A stretch of 64,000 nt of DNA from Rhabdothermincola_A sp041688815 (GTDB lineage: Bacteria; Actinomycetota; Acidimicrobiia; Acidimicrobiales; Acidimicrobilacustridaceae): positions 1 through 64,000 of the forward strand of contig JBDNHK010000100.1 of the NCBI GenBank assembly GCA_041688815.1, read 5' to 3'. The first letter of the stretch is position 1; every line of letters starts with the position of its first letter. The notes beneath the pieces are model-generated. The model did not search any database. It was not told the DNA's origin and was given only the letters and a program-made list of their open reading frames with translations. Positions 50,456 to 61,042 of the stretch are shown here, piece after piece. The position numbers and the translations under genes are program-made.

Positions 50456-51928
50456 TCAAAAGGGCGTCCGGGTGATGGCGAGCAGGGCGACGTCATCGAC
50501 GCCACCGGGTGAGCGCATGGCCTCGAGGCGGGCGTCGAGGCCGCCCGGTTCGACGCCTCGAAGCGTCGACATGACGTCGACGGCGCCGGTGGGGACGTCG
50601 GTCAGCCCGTCGGTGTAGAGCACGAGCGTATCCCCGGTATCGAGGTCCATCGAGAGAGCGTCGAAGTGAGCTGCAGCGAAGGCTCCGAGCAGCGAACCGC
50701 TGGCCTCCACCTCCTCGAGGACGCCGTTCCTCCGCACGATCACCGGTCGGGGGTACCCGGCCACGACCAGCCGCACCGTGGGGTCGGTGATGCGACCCTC
50801 GACCAGCACGGCAGTGCAGAACATGTCCTGGTCGCGCAGCGAGGCGACAGCGCGATCGATGAGGTGGGCGGTGTACGTGACGTCCTTGCCGTCGAGGGCG
50901 GCGGCGCGGAAGGTGTGGCGCGCCGCCGCCGCCGCAGTGGCCGCCCGAACACCCTTCCCGCACGCATCGCCGACGATGGCCATCCAGTGTCCATCGTCGG
51001 CGATGACGTCCAGGAAATCCCCAGCCACCGCATTGCCGACAGCCGGGTGGAACCAGCTTCGAACCGAGAGGCCGCGGATGCTGGGAAGTTGCGTCGGGAG
51101 AAGCGACTGCTGGAGTTGGTCGGCGACGGCTCGTTCGCGATCGCGGAGCTGGGCCCGCGCGTAGGCGTGGGCGATGGCCGCCGCAGCGATCGAGAGCGAC
51201 TCCTCGTCTTCCGCGTCGAGATGGCGATTCGGCCCGAAGTCGGTCACGAGTACACCGACCGGCCCTGCCGGTGCGGCGAGGCGGGTGGCGATGACGCCGG
51301 ATTCATCGAGGATCGTGCCGCCCTTGTCGAAGAGCAGATCTACTCGGCGCCGCAGGGTCTCGTCGACGGGCTGAAGGCCCGACCACCATTCTTCGCGGGT
51401 GCCTCGGCCGTCGTCGTCGTTGGTCAGGGTGAGGAGGGTGCGTGACGCACCCAGAGAGGCCCGGCACCACTCGAGCGACGCCTGGACGACCTCATCGGGA
51501 CCCGGCGCCAGCGCCAGGGATTGGGCAAGCTGGGAGAGGTGGTCGCTGCGGGAGCTGCGCTTCTCGGCGAGTCGGCGAGCCACGTCGCGCGAACGAACCA
51601 ACAAGATGACGATCACGGCCATCGCGACGAAGGCGGTCAGGGCCGCGGCGTCGGCACTGGAGCCGATGGCCAGGTTGCGTCGAGGCGGGAGTGCATCCCA
51701 GACCAGCCCGGCACACGCGGCGGCCAGCGCCAGCACGCCTGCCTTCCAGCCGCCGACGAGGGCGGCGACGATCACGACGAGGAGGTACCACGCTCCGGCG
51801 AAGAACTCCCGGGGTGTGCTGAACAGTGACAGCACTGCGGTGACGGCGAACGCGCCGATCACGGCGATCGCGTAGGCCGCCGCTTCTCGTGTGTGCTCCG
51901 CGGCGTGGTCGCTGTCGAGGAGACCCAT
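50456..51928 (-). CDS. Membrane-bound SpoIIE/PP2C phosphatase with GAF domain
   Basis: The 490-residue protein has four N-terminal membrane helices of the KdpD/DUF4118 type (about 17-110), a GAF-like sensor region (about 130-270) and a C-terminal SpoIIE-type PP2C phosphatase. The phosphatase motifs are AVGNAVAGDFLDVI (metal-binding Asp), WMAIVGDACGKGVRAA, LVLYTDGLTDVPTG and GGVDDVALLAI. It should dephosphorylate STAS-domain antagonists of anti-sigma kinases. A STAS/kinase pair lies 6 kb away (43394-44248), which suggests one partner-switching pathway. Confidence 0.9.
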   Translation of the reverse strand: MGLLDSDHAAEHTREAAAYAIAVIGAFAVTAVLSLFSTPREFFAGAWYLLVVIVAALVGGWKAGVLALAAACAGLVWDALPPRRNLAIGSSADAAALTAFVAMAVIVILLVRSRDVARRLAEKRSSRSDHLSQLAQSLALAPGPDEVVQASLEWCRASLGASRTLLTLTNDDDGRGTREEWWSGLQPVDETLRRRVDLLFDKGGTILDESGVIATRLAAPAGPVGVLVTDFGPNRHLDAEDEESLSIAAAAIAHAYARAQLRDRERAVADQLQQSLLPTQLPSIRGLSVRSWFHPAVGNAVAGDFLDVIADDGHWMAIVGDACGKGVRAATAAAAARHTFRAAALDGKDVTYTAHLIDRAVASLRDQDMFCTAVLVEGRITDPTVRLVVAGYPRPVIVRRNGVLEEVEASGSLLGAFAAAHFDALSMDLDTGDTLVLYTDGLTDVPTGAVDVMSTLRGVEPGGLDARLEAMRSPGGVDDVALLAITRTPF

Positions 51929-51984
51929 GAGAACTCGCTAGCACCGATCCGGTGAGGATGCGCGGCAGGGTGGGACCCGGGTAG

Positions 51985-53250
<1,266 letters not shown>

Positions 53251-53324
53251 AGGACTCCTTCAGGGGTGCAGGGTCGAGGTCGGCGGGGCGGCGACGGCTC
53301 GGTGGCCGGTGGCTGACCGCCCCG

Positions 53325-53729
53325 TCAGTCGGCCCGACCGTAGTCGTCGTCGAGTCGGACGATGTCGTCCTCACCGAAGTAGTCGCCGATCTGTACCTCG
53401 ATGAACACCAGCGGCCCGTCGCCCGAGCTGGCCACGCGGTGGGCGGTGCCGGTGGGGATGTCGACGGCCTGACCGGGGCCGATCGAATGCTCGGTCTCGC
53501 CCAGAGTGACGGTGGCGTGACCCTGAACCACGAACCAGTGCTCGGCCCGGCGATGGTGCAGTTGCAGGGAGAGGCGTTGCCCCGGCTCGACGGTGATGCG
53601 CTTCACCTTGGCGTCCGGTCTGTCGTCGAGGACCTCGTAGCGGCCCCACGGCCGGTGGGTCTCGTCCCCGACCTCGGCGTCGAGTGACTCCTGGGCGTCC
53701 GGAGCTGACGCAGATGGGGTTGAAGGCAT
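53325..53729 (-). CDS. Cupin, mannose-6-phosphate isomerase type
   Basis: The 134-residue protein is the cupin found at the end of type II phosphomannose isomerase/GDP-mannose pyrophosphorylases. It has RPWGRYEVLDDRPDAKVKRITVEPGQRLSLQLHHRRAEHWFVVQG (metal ligands His58, His59 and His64, about 26-70), PGQAVDIPTGTAHRV and VFIEVQIGDYFGEDDIVRLDDDYGR. It probably isomerises a sugar phosphate or is a stand-alone regulatory cupin. ATG 53729 is chosen because TACGCT lies 6 bases upstream; the longer frame has no similarity. Confidence 0.85.
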   Translation of the reverse strand: MPSTPSASAPDAQESLDAEVGDETHRPWGRYEVLDDRPDAKVKRITVEPGQRLSLQLHHRRAEHWFVVQGHATVTLGETEHSIGPGQAVDIPTGTAHRVASSGDGPLVFIEVQIGDYFGEDDIVRLDDDYGRAD

Positions 53730-53816
53730 CGGACGAGCGTAGGCGGTGACCCCGCCGACTCGGATTCTCCTCGTGATGGCCCAGGGCTCGGTCAGGTCCG
53801 CTCGGCGCGATAAATC

Positions 53817-53836
53817 GGGTCCCCCGAAGGGGACCC
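53817..53836. repeat. Inverted repeat between cupin and topA
   Basis: GGGTCCCC (53817-53824) and GGGGACCC (53829-53836) form a perfect 8-bp stem with a 4-base loop between divergent genes. It is not in a position to be a terminator of either; a regulatory role is possible but unproven. Confidence 0.35.
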
Positions 53837-53861
53837 GTGAGGCCCGGTGGAGGAGGGCGCA

Positions 53862-53891
53862 TTGACAGCGGCGCCGCCATGCTCCCAACCT
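53862..53891 (+). promoter_or_regulatory. topA promoter
   Basis: TTGACA (53862-53867) is a perfect -35 element. CAACCT (53886-53891) is a weak -10, 18 bp downstream, ending 7 bases before the topA ATG. Confidence 0.45.
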
Positions 53892-53898
53892 TGGCGCC

Positions 53899-56661
53899 AT
53901 GGCAGGACCGCTCGTCATCGTGGAGTCACCAGCAAAGGCCAAGAAGATCCAGGCGTTCCTGGGCCAGGACGCCACGGTGGCCGACGCGCCCACCGTTCTG
54001 GCGTCGATCGGTCACGTTCGCGACCTGGCCCGGCGGGCCAAGGAGCTGCCGGCGGCGGTGCAGAAGGAACGCTGGGCCCGCCTGGCCATCGACACCGACA
54101 ACGGGTTCAAGGCCTACTACGTGGTGCCGGAAAACAAGAAGAGCGTCATCTCGGACCTCAAGCGGGCGCTCAAGGCCGCCGACTCGCTCTACCTCGCCAC
54201 CGATGAGGATCGCGAGGGTGAGGCCATCGCCTGGCATCTGCTCGAGGTGCTCAAGCCGCCCCGCACCATGCCGGTGCACCGCATGGTTTTCCACGAGATC
54301 ACCGCCCCCGCCATCCGTGAGGCGTTCGCCAACCCCCGCGAGCTGAACAACCGCCTGGTCGACGCCCAGGAGACCCGCCGATTGCTCGACCGCCTCTACG
54401 GCTACGACGTGTCGGAGGTGGCCTGGAAGAAGGTCAACCCCGGGCTGTCGGCCGGGCGGGTGCAGAGCGTGGCCACCCGCCTGGTGGTGGAACGTGAGCG
54501 CGAGATCATGGCGTTCGTGGCCGCCGGCTACTGGGATCTCGAAGGGACGTTCGCGGCGCCGGCGGCGGCCGAGCCCGCCCCCTTCACCGCCAAGCTGATC
54601 AGCGTCGACGGCACGCGGCTGGCGTCGGGTGGCGACTTCTCGTTGCACGGCCAACTGACACGTGACGACCGCATCGTGCTCGACGAGACGACCGCACGTT
54701 CGCTGGTGGCCGAGCTCGAGCCGGCGGCGTTTGCGGTGCGGACGGTCGAGGCGAAGCCCTACCGCAAGCGCCCTTTCCCGCCCTTCATCACCTCCACTCT
54801 CCAGCAGGTCGCGGGTCGGGCCCTCAAGGTCTCGGCCAAGCAGGTCATGTCGATGGCCCAGCGTCTCTACCAGGACGGGTACATCACCTACATGCGGACC
54901 GACTCCACCGCGTTGTCGGCGTCGGCCACCCAGGCGGCGCGGGTCGAGGCCACGGAGCGGTTCGGGGCCCGGTCGGTGCCGGCCAAGGCCCGGGTGTGGT
55001 CGAAGCAGGTGGCCAACGCCCAGGAGGCCCACGAGGCCATCCGCCCGGCCGGCGAGCGGTTCCGCAGCCCCGAGGACGTGGCCCGCGAGGTCCACCCTGG
55101 CGAAGCCCGGTTGTACGAGCTCATCTGGCGGCGCACCGTGGCCAGCCAGATGAACGACGCCACCGGCGAGACGGTGACGGTCCGCCTCGGCGCCGGCACC
55201 GCCTCCGGGCGCGATGCCGAGTTCTCGGCGGCGGGCACCGTGATCACCGATCGCGGCTGGATGCTGGTCGAGGAATGGCGCAGCGACGACGACGAGGAGC
55301 GGCGCCTCCCGGCCCTCTCCGTCGGCGCCGATCTCGATGCCTCCGACCTCACCGCCGAGGGCCACACCACCAAGGCCCCGGCCCGCTTCACCGAGGCCAG
55401 CCTCGTGGCCAAGCTCGAGGAACTGGGCGTGGGCCGCCCGTCCACCTACGCCTCGATCATGGAGACGATCCAGAACCGGGGCTACGTCTGGAAGAAGGGT
55501 TCGGCGCTGGTGCCGAGCTGGACCGCGTTCGCCGTCACCACGATGCTCGAGCAGCACTTCGCCGAACTCGTCGACTACGGCTTCACCCGCGACCTCGAGC
55601 AGGTGCTCGACGCCATCTCCATGGGCAGTGCCGAGATGGTGCCGACGCTCGAGGACTTCTACTTCGGTCCGGTCGGCGACAGCGGCGAACGCCACGGGGG
55701 CCTCCGCGACCTCGTCACCGACCGTCTCCCCGAGATCGATGCCGCCGCCATCAACTCGTTCCCCATCGGTGAGGATCCGAACGGCGTGGTGATCATCGCC
55801 AAGCCGGGCAAGTTCGGGCCCTACGTCCAGCGGGGCACCGACACCGCCAGCATCCCCGACGACCTGCCCCCGGCCGACCTCGACGTGGCCCTGGCCCTCG
55901 AGCTGCTGTCGATGCCCAAGGGGGGCAAGCCCATCGGCATCGATCCCGACTCGGGGCTGATGGTGCTGGTCATGAACGGCAAGTTCGGTCCCTATGTGCA
56001 ACTCGGGGAGATCGAGGAGCATCCGGACGAGAAGCCCAAACGGGCATCGGTGTTCGCGGCGATGGACCCGCACCAGGTGTCACTCGACGACGCCCTCCGG
56101 CTGTTGTCGCTGCCCCGGGTGGTGGGCACCACGACCGAGGGTGAGGTGATCCGGGCTCAGAACGGCAAGTTCGGTCCGTATCTCACCAAGGGCGACGACG
56201 GGAAGGACAGTCGCTCCCTCGCCGCCGAGGAGGAGATCTTCACGGTCGACCTCCCCCGCGCCCTCGAGCTCTTCGCCGCTCCCAAGTACGGCGGCAAGCG
56301 GGCGCCCAAGCCACCGTTGGCCGAACTCGGGCCCGACCCGGTGACCGGACAGCCCATGGTGATCAAGGACGGCAAGTTCGGACCGTACGTCACCGATGGG
56401 GAGACCAACGCGTCGTTACGGGTGGGGGACGAGCCGGCCAGCCTGAGCCCCGAGCGCGGCGCCGAACTCCTGCAGGGCCGTCGCGACGCCGTGGCCAACG
56501 GTGAGGTGGGAAAGAAGCCGGCCAAGAAGCGGGCGACCAAGAAGGCGCCGGCCAAGAAGCGGGCCGGCAAGAGGACAACCGGGGACGGCGTCAGCAGCAC
56601 AGTGAGCCGCACGGTCGGGGCGAAGAAGCGCCCGGCGAAGAAGGCCGCTCCCAAGCCCTGA
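53899..56661 (+). CDS. topA: DNA topoisomerase I
   Basis: The 920-residue type IA enzyme relaxes negative supercoils. The N-terminal Toprim domain starts MAGPLVIVESPAKAKKIQAFLG and has the metal-binding LATDEDREGEAIAWHL (about 98-113). The catalytic Tyr is in YQDGYITYMRTDSTALS (about 325-341). Four C-terminal GKFGPYV-type repeats (NGKFGPY..., DGKFGPYVTDG) replace zinc fingers, as in mycobacterial TopA. A Lys/Ala-rich tail of about 50 residues follows. The gene has its own TTGACA-type promoter. It is divergent from the cupin gene. Confidence 0.97.
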   Translation: MAGPLVIVESPAKAKKIQAFLGQDATVADAPTVLASIGHVRDLARRAKELPAAVQKERWARLAIDTDNGFKAYYVVPENKKSVISDLKRALKAADSLYLATDEDREGEAIAWHLLEVLKPPRTMPVHRMVFHEITAPAIREAFANPRELNNRLVDAQETRRLLDRLYGYDVSEVAWKKVNPGLSAGRVQSVATRLVVEREREIMAFVAAGYWDLEGTFAAPAAAEPAPFTAKLISVDGTRLASGGDFSLHGQLTRDDRIVLDETTARSLVAELEPAAFAVRTVEAKPYRKRPFPPFITSTLQQVAGRALKVSAKQVMSMAQRLYQDGYITYMRTDSTALSASATQAARVEATERFGARSVPAKARVWSKQVANAQEAHEAIRPAGERFRSPEDVAREVHPGEARLYELIWRRTVASQMNDATGETVTVRLGAGTASGRDAEFSAAGTVITDRGWMLVEEWRSDDDEERRLPALSVGADLDASDLTAEGHTTKAPARFTEASLVAKLEELGVGRPSTYASIMETIQNRGYVWKKGSALVPSWTAFAVTTMLEQHFAELVDYGFTRDLEQVLDAISMGSAEMVPTLEDFYFGPVGDSGERHGGLRDLVTDRLPEIDAAAINSFPIGEDPNGVVIIAKPGKFGPYVQRGTDTASIPDDLPPADLDVALALELLSMPKGGKPIGIDPDSGLMVLVMNGKFGPYVQLGEIEEHPDEKPKRASVFAAMDPHQVSLDDALRLLSLPRVVGTTTEGEVIRAQNGKFGPYLTKGDDGKDSRSLAAEEEIFTVDLPRALELFAAPKYGGKRAPKPPLAELGPDPVTGQPMVIKDGKFGPYVTDGETNASLRVGDEPASLSPERGAELLQGRRDAVANGEVGKKPAKKRATKKAPAKKRAGKRTTGDGVSSTVSRTVGAKKRPAKKAAPKP

Positions 56662-56723
56662 CCGGGCGTCCGCCCCGTCCGTGGGTGCCGATCCGGTGGG
56701 CAACGCGGTTCTAGTGTTGCCCG

Positions 56724-58277
56724 GTGGCCGTGCCGCGTCCCGAGCCGGGCGCTTCCGAGGACTCCGACGCCGGGGTCGAGCTCAACGCCCAGAGCGGTGG
56801 CGCAGACGCGTCGTGGGCCATGTCCACCGATCTGCCCACCGACCCGTTTTCCCCGGTGGTGCCGAACGACCGGCCAGGGCGGCACGTGCGACTCTTCGGT
56901 TCCCACGAGTTCTTCCGGCTGTGGCTGGTCCAGGTCGTCTCGGCCACCGGCGACTGGCTGGGCTTCGCCGCGATCATCGTGCTGGCCGCCCGCATCGGCG
57001 GGGGGGCCGGGGCCGGGGCGGTCTCGCTGGTGATGGCGGCGCGGATCATCCCCGGGTTCTTCTTCGGGCCGGTGGCGGGGGTCCTGGTCGATCGTTGGGA
57101 CCGCAAGAAGGTGATGGTCCGTTGCGACATCGGGCGGGCCTGCGTGCTCGTGCTCTTGCCGTTCGTCGACAGCGTGGCCGGGCTGGTGCTGGCCTCGTTG
57201 GTGCTCGAGGTCTGCACGCTGCTGTGGTCGCCGGCCAAGGAGTCGGAGGTTCCGAACCTGGTGCCTCACGATCACCTCACGACGGCCAACTCCCTCTCGT
57301 TGGCCGCCGCGTACGGCACCTTCCCGTTCGCGTCCTTGTTGTTCGCTCTGCTGGCCGTGGTGTCGGTGTGGGTCGGTCGCATCCCGTTGTTCGGGTTCCT
57401 GGGCGACGACCAGGTGGCCCTGGCCTTCTACTTCGATGCCGCCACCTTCCTCTTCGCGGCGTGGATGGTCCATCGCCTCCCGTTCGGGCGAGGGCCGGCG
57501 GCGGCGGAGCCGCGTCGCCCGCGGCGGGCCGGCGGGGAGCGGCGCGAGATCAGGATCGCCCTGCGGTCCGCGGTCGGCGATCTCAAGGAGGGGTTCCACG
57601 AGATCGTGGGCAACCACACGGTGCGGGCCGTCAACGTGGGCCTGGCCTGCGGGCTCGTCGGTGGGGGCATGCTCATCCCGCTCGGCGCAGTGTTCTCCAC
57701 CGAGGTGCTGGGCGCCGGCGCGGCCGGGTACGGCCTGTTCACCACCGCCCTCGGCTTCGGGGTGGCCGCAGGGGCCGTGAGCGTGTCGGTGTTCCAGAAG
57801 CGGCTCCCCACGGCCGAGGTGTTCGCCGGGTCGCTTCTGGCTGCGGGCCTGGCCCTGTTCGCCGCGGCCTCGTCGTCGCAGCTCACCGCCGCCGCCGCGT
57901 TCGTCTTCGTGATGGGGTTCTTCGTCGGTCCGGTCTACGTGCTCGGGTTCTCGATGCTCCAGCGTGAGGTGGCCGACGACATGCGCGGGCGGGTGTTCAG
58001 CTCGCTCAACACCCTGGTACGGATGTGTGTGTTGATCGCCATGGTGATGGGCCCGCTGCTGGCGGTGCTGCTCGGTCGGCTGTCGAACGCAGTGGTCGAC
58101 GGGGAGGTCTCCGTGCTCGGCGCCGAGATCGCGGTGCCGGGGGTACGTCTGGCCCTCTGGCTGGCGGCGCTCATCATCATCGGGGCGGCCGTGGCCGCGT
58201 GGGCGTCGTTGCGTTCCGGGGCGCGATTGGTGCGGGCTCGCCAGTCGCCTCACCCGTCGCGCCACGACCTGCCGTGA
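56724..58277 (+). CDS. MFS transporter
   Basis: The 517-residue protein has a cytosolic N-terminus of about 65 residues followed by 12 membrane helices of the major facilitator superfamily (MFS_3-like). Recognisable parts are FFRLWLVQVVSATGDWLGFAAIIVLAARIG, VAGVLVDRWDRKKVMV (the A-motif between helices 2 and 3) and a central loop with many Arg. The substrate is not predictable. It overlaps the thymidylate kinase gene by 4 bases. TAGTGT ends 6 bases before GTG 56724, supporting that start. Confidence 0.87.
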   Translation: MAVPRPEPGASEDSDAGVELNAQSGGADASWAMSTDLPTDPFSPVVPNDRPGRHVRLFGSHEFFRLWLVQVVSATGDWLGFAAIIVLAARIGGGAGAGAVSLVMAARIIPGFFFGPVAGVLVDRWDRKKVMVRCDIGRACVLVLLPFVDSVAGLVLASLVLEVCTLLWSPAKESEVPNLVPHDHLTTANSLSLAAAYGTFPFASLLFALLAVVSVWVGRIPLFGFLGDDQVALAFYFDAATFLFAAWMVHRLPFGRGPAAAEPRRPRRAGGERREIRIALRSAVGDLKEGFHEIVGNHTVRAVNVGLACGLVGGGMLIPLGAVFSTEVLGAGAAGYGLFTTALGFGVAAGAVSVSVFQKRLPTAEVFAGSLLAAGLALFAAASSSQLTAAAAFVFVMGFFVGPVYVLGFSMLQREVADDMRGRVFSSLNTLVRMCVLIAMVMGPLLAVLLGRLSNAVVDGEVSVLGAEIAVPGVRLALWLAALIIIGAAVAAWASLRSGARLVRARQSPHPSRHDLP

Positions 58278-58900
58278 CCGACGAAAGCGTTCACCAGGGC
58301 CGGTTCGTGGCCTTCGAGGGTGGCGAGGCGTGCGGCAAGAGCACCCAGGCCCGGCTGTTGGCCGACGCCCTCGATGGCGTGCTCACCCGCGAGCCGGGAG
58401 GCACGGAGATCGGTTCGGCCCTGCGCGAGCTGGTGCTGTCGCCGACGACGGTTGGCCTCGATGCCCGGGCTGAAGCGCTGGTGATGGCCGCCGACCGCGC
58501 CCAGCATGTGGCCCAGATCGTGCGACCGGCCCTGCTCGCCGGCCGTCATGTCGTCACCGATCGATTTGCCGGCTCATCGATTGCTTATCAGGCCTACGGT
58601 CGGGGTCTGCCGGTCGAGGAGATCCGGTCCCTCTCCGACTGGGCCACGGGCGGGTGCTGGCCCGACCTCGTCGTGTTGCTGGTCGTCCCACCGTCGGTTG
58701 CCCAGGCCCGCCTCGAGCGAGAGCTCGACCGCATGGAGGCCGAAGGCGCGGAGTTCCATGCCCGGGTCGGGGCCGGGTTTCATCGCCAGGCCGAGGCCGA
58801 TCCGGACCGGTGGGTGGTGGTCGACGGAACGGCGTCGGTCGAGGCGGTCCATCTCGCCGTGCGAACGGCGGTGCGCGAGCGGCTACAACTGCCGGTGTGA
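58274..58900 (+). CDS. tmk: Thymidylate kinase
   Basis: The 208-residue enzyme phosphorylates dTMP to dTDP. It has the P-loop FEGGEACGKSTQARLLADAL (about 13-32), the DR(X)/LID region TREPGGTEIGSALRELVLSP (about 38-57) and HVVTDRFAGSSIAYQAYGRGL. GTG 58274 overlaps the MFS stop by 4 bases, and the next gene overlaps by 4 more. Confidence 0.95.
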   Translation: MTDESVHQGRFVAFEGGEACGKSTQARLLADALDGVLTREPGGTEIGSALRELVLSPTTVGLDARAEALVMAADRAQHVAQIVRPALLAGRHVVTDRFAGSSIAYQAYGRGLPVEEIRSLSDWATGGCWPDLVVLLVVPPSVAQARLERELDRMEAEGAEFHARVGAGFHRQAEADPDRWVVVDGTASVEAVHLAVRTAVRERLQLPV

Positions 58901-59988
58901 GCGTCAGCGTCTTTCCACCCCTCAGTGCCGAGACCGCCGGCGTCGACGTGTGGGGTGACGTCGTGGGTCAGGATGCGGCCTTGGCCGAGCTGAGAGCGGC
59001 CGTCGAGACGCCGGTGCACGCCTACCTGCTCGTCGGACCGAGGGGCAGTGGGAAGCGAACGCTGGCGGCGGCCTTCGCCGCCGCGCTGTTGTCCCGTGAC
59101 CGCCAGGGAGACGACGCCGCTCGCCACGCCTCGTTGGCGTTGGCCGAGGCGCATCCCGACCTGACCATCGTCGAGCGTCGGGGCGCCTTCATCTCGGTCG
59201 AGCAGGCCGACGAGATCATCAGCCGGGCCTCGCGGGCGTCGGTGGAGGGCGGTCCCAAGGTGCTGGTGCTCGACGAGTTCCATCTCGTCACCACGGCGGG
59301 GCCGAAGCTGCTCAAGTCGATCGAGGAGCCGTCGCCGGGCACGGTGTTCGTGGTCCTGGCCGATCAGCTGACGCCGGGCCTGGTCACCATCGCCAGTCGC
59401 TGCGTGCGCGTCGATCTGGGCCCCGTTCCCGATGCGGCGATCGCCGAGCGTCTGGTGGCCGAGGGAGTCGACCCGCGACGGGCCGCCGAGGGGGCGGCGG
59501 CCGCGGTCGGCGACCTGCGCCGGGCCCGGGTGCTGGCCACCGACGAGCGGGTGGCTCTACGCCGAGCGGCGTGGCATGAGGCCCCGGATCGTCTCGACGG
59601 CACCGGCGGGACGGCCGTCGAGGGGGCCGACGAGCTGCTGGCCATGATCACCGATGCCCTGGCCCCGCTGGCCGAGGCCCAGAAGGTCGAGTTGGCCGAG
59701 CTCGAGGAACGGGTCAAGGCCCGCGGTGAGCGAGGCTCGGGCCGCACGGACCTGACCACCCGGCACAAGCGGGAGGAGCGTCGCTACCGTACCGACGAGG
59801 TGCGGGCGGGGCTCACCGAGCTGTCGCGGCGCTACCGCGACGAGATGGTGACGTCGTCGTCCCCGGAGCGCTCTATCGCCGCCCTGCAGGCCATCGCCGC
59901 GCTGGTCGAGGAGCTCGTGCGCAACCCCAACGAGCGACTGCAGCTGGTGGCCCTCTTCGTGAAGCTGGGCCGGCTCGGCGCCGAGTGA
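58897..59988 (+). CDS. holB: DNA polymerase III delta' subunit-like protein
   Basis: The 363-residue AAA+ protein is the clamp-loader delta' type. It has VWGDVVGQDAALAELRAAVETPVHAYLLVGPRGSGKRTLAAAFAAAL (about 18-65, Walker A-like GPRGSGKRT), LVLDEFHLVTTAGPKLLKSIEEPSPGTVFVVLA (about 125-157) and ITIASRCVRVDLGPVP-like sensor residues. In actinobacteria it is usually encoded after tmk, as here, with 4-base overlap. No Zn-finger cysteines are visible. Confidence 0.9.
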   Translation: MSVSVFPPLSAETAGVDVWGDVVGQDAALAELRAAVETPVHAYLLVGPRGSGKRTLAAAFAAALLSRDRQGDDAARHASLALAEAHPDLTIVERRGAFISVEQADEIISRASRASVEGGPKVLVLDEFHLVTTAGPKLLKSIEEPSPGTVFVVLADQLTPGLVTIASRCVRVDLGPVPDAAIAERLVAEGVDPRRAAEGAAAAVGDLRRARVLATDERVALRRAAWHEAPDRLDGTGGTAVEGADELLAMITDALAPLAEAQKVELAELEERVKARGERGSGRTDLTTRHKREERRYRTDEVRAGLTELSRRYRDEMVTSSSPERSIAALQAIAALVEELVRNPNERLQLVALFVKLGRLGAE

Positions 59989-60050
59989 GCTGAGCGGCGC
60001 CGATTGCCTTTCGGCGCGACCTGTGGCCGGCGCTACCATCGGTTGTTCCC

Positions 60051-60123
60051 GCCCGGGTAGCTCAGACGGCAGAGCAGCTCACTCGTAATGAGCAGGTCAG
60101 GAGTTCGATTCTCCTCTCGGGCT
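60051..60123 (+). tRNA. tRNA-Thr (anticodon CGU)
   Basis: A 73-base cloverleaf has acceptor GCCCGGG paired with CTCGGGC, D arm AGCTCAGACGGCAGAGC, anticodon arm GCTCA-CTCGTAA-TGAGC (anticodon CGT) and T arm AGGAG-TTCGATT-CTCCT. CCA is not encoded. A TACCAT hexamer (60034-60039) lies 11 bases upstream and may be its -10. Confidence 0.93.
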
Positions 60124-60476
60124 CTCAACAATCGTCGAGTTCGTGCTCGGGCCGCGGCGCGACGAGCCCACGATCGTCGGGCCGACTGCGTGGGCCGGCC
60201 GCGCCGGTGTCGCGTATGTAACGATCGGCGAAACAGTGGTGCTCCCCCGAGCAGGATCGTCGGGTCCGTGGGAAGGTGGGACATAAGAGTTGCCTTCCAG
60301 GTCCTCGTCCAGTGGCGGCCCGACGGGTTGACCTCTTGGGGCCCCCGGCAACTACCTCGCCTTCGCCCTGCTCATGGCGCTCGGTCTCGGCGTCACGGGT
60401 CTTCTGTCCATGTCGGCGCGGCGCGAGGCCGCCGCTGCGAGCTGAGTTCCAAGATCCCTCGCACCGGGCCAGTCCC
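60124..60476. other. Degenerate region after tRNA-Thr
   Basis: No intact gene is seen. Bases 60332-60445 are in a frame that looks like the last membrane helix and tail of a transporter (GNYLAFALLMALGLGVTGLLSM, then a basic tail and stop), but an in-frame TGA lies just upstream. It is read as a gene remnant. Confidence 0.5.
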
Positions 60477-61007
60477 GTGAGCGCCACCGAGGTTCGCGTC
60501 CCCGCCGCTGCGGCGCTCGGGGCCGACGGTGGCGGCTTCGACATGATGATCGGCGCCGTCCTGCCGTGGTTCACGGCCATGAACGCCGCCACCTCGGTCG
60601 GCCTCATGGACGCGGCCATCGCCCAGACGGCGGCCTACCTCACGTCCACCCGTCTCGAGCACCTCGACCAGACGCTGGCCGACAACCCGGTGACCCTGAA
60701 CCGCCTGGCTCAGGCCAAGCTGGCCGCCGACCAGGCCCGGGCCCTGCTCGACGCCACCGTGACCGCCATCGAGACCGGCGCCGACGACGCCGTGCTGAAG
60801 GTGCTCGAGGTCAAGGCCGCGGCCGGGGAAGCCGCGATCGAGGTGACCGACACGTGCATGCGCCTCTGCGGCGGCTCGGCCTTCCGCAAGGAGGTCGGGG
60901 TGGAACGGCGTTTCCGCGACGCCCGGGCCTCGTCGGTGATGGCGCCCACCACCGACGCCCTCTACGACTTCATCGGCAAGGCCACCTGCGGCCTTCCCCT
61001 CTTCTGA
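60477..61007 (+). pseudogene. Acyl-CoA dehydrogenase, C-terminal part only
   Basis: The 176-residue frame from GTG 60477 matches only the C-terminal helical domain of acyl-CoA dehydrogenases: LGADGGGFDMMIGAVLPWFTAMNAATSVGLMDAAIA (about 15-50) and VTDTCMRLCGGSAFRKEVGVERRFRDARASSVMAPTTDALYDFIGKA (the FAD-side segment). The N-terminal and middle domains, about 200 residues, are absent. It begins within the usual linker (VRVPAAAALG). Upstream is the remnant region. Either a deletion or a misassembly is likely; a stand-alone domain is less likely. Confidence 0.7.
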
Positions 61008-61042
61008 CCCCTCCTCTCGACCCTCGACCCGCTCGGAGACCC

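Noticed and set aside
53817..53836. Hairpin taken as a terminator
   Set aside because: It lies between divergent genes, upstream of both, so it cannot end either transcript; listed only as an inverted repeat.
53926..56073. A 715-codon open frame antisense to topA
   Set aside because: It is a shadow of topA: low-complexity, Gly/Arg/His-rich, no family features, and topA on the other strand is fully supported.
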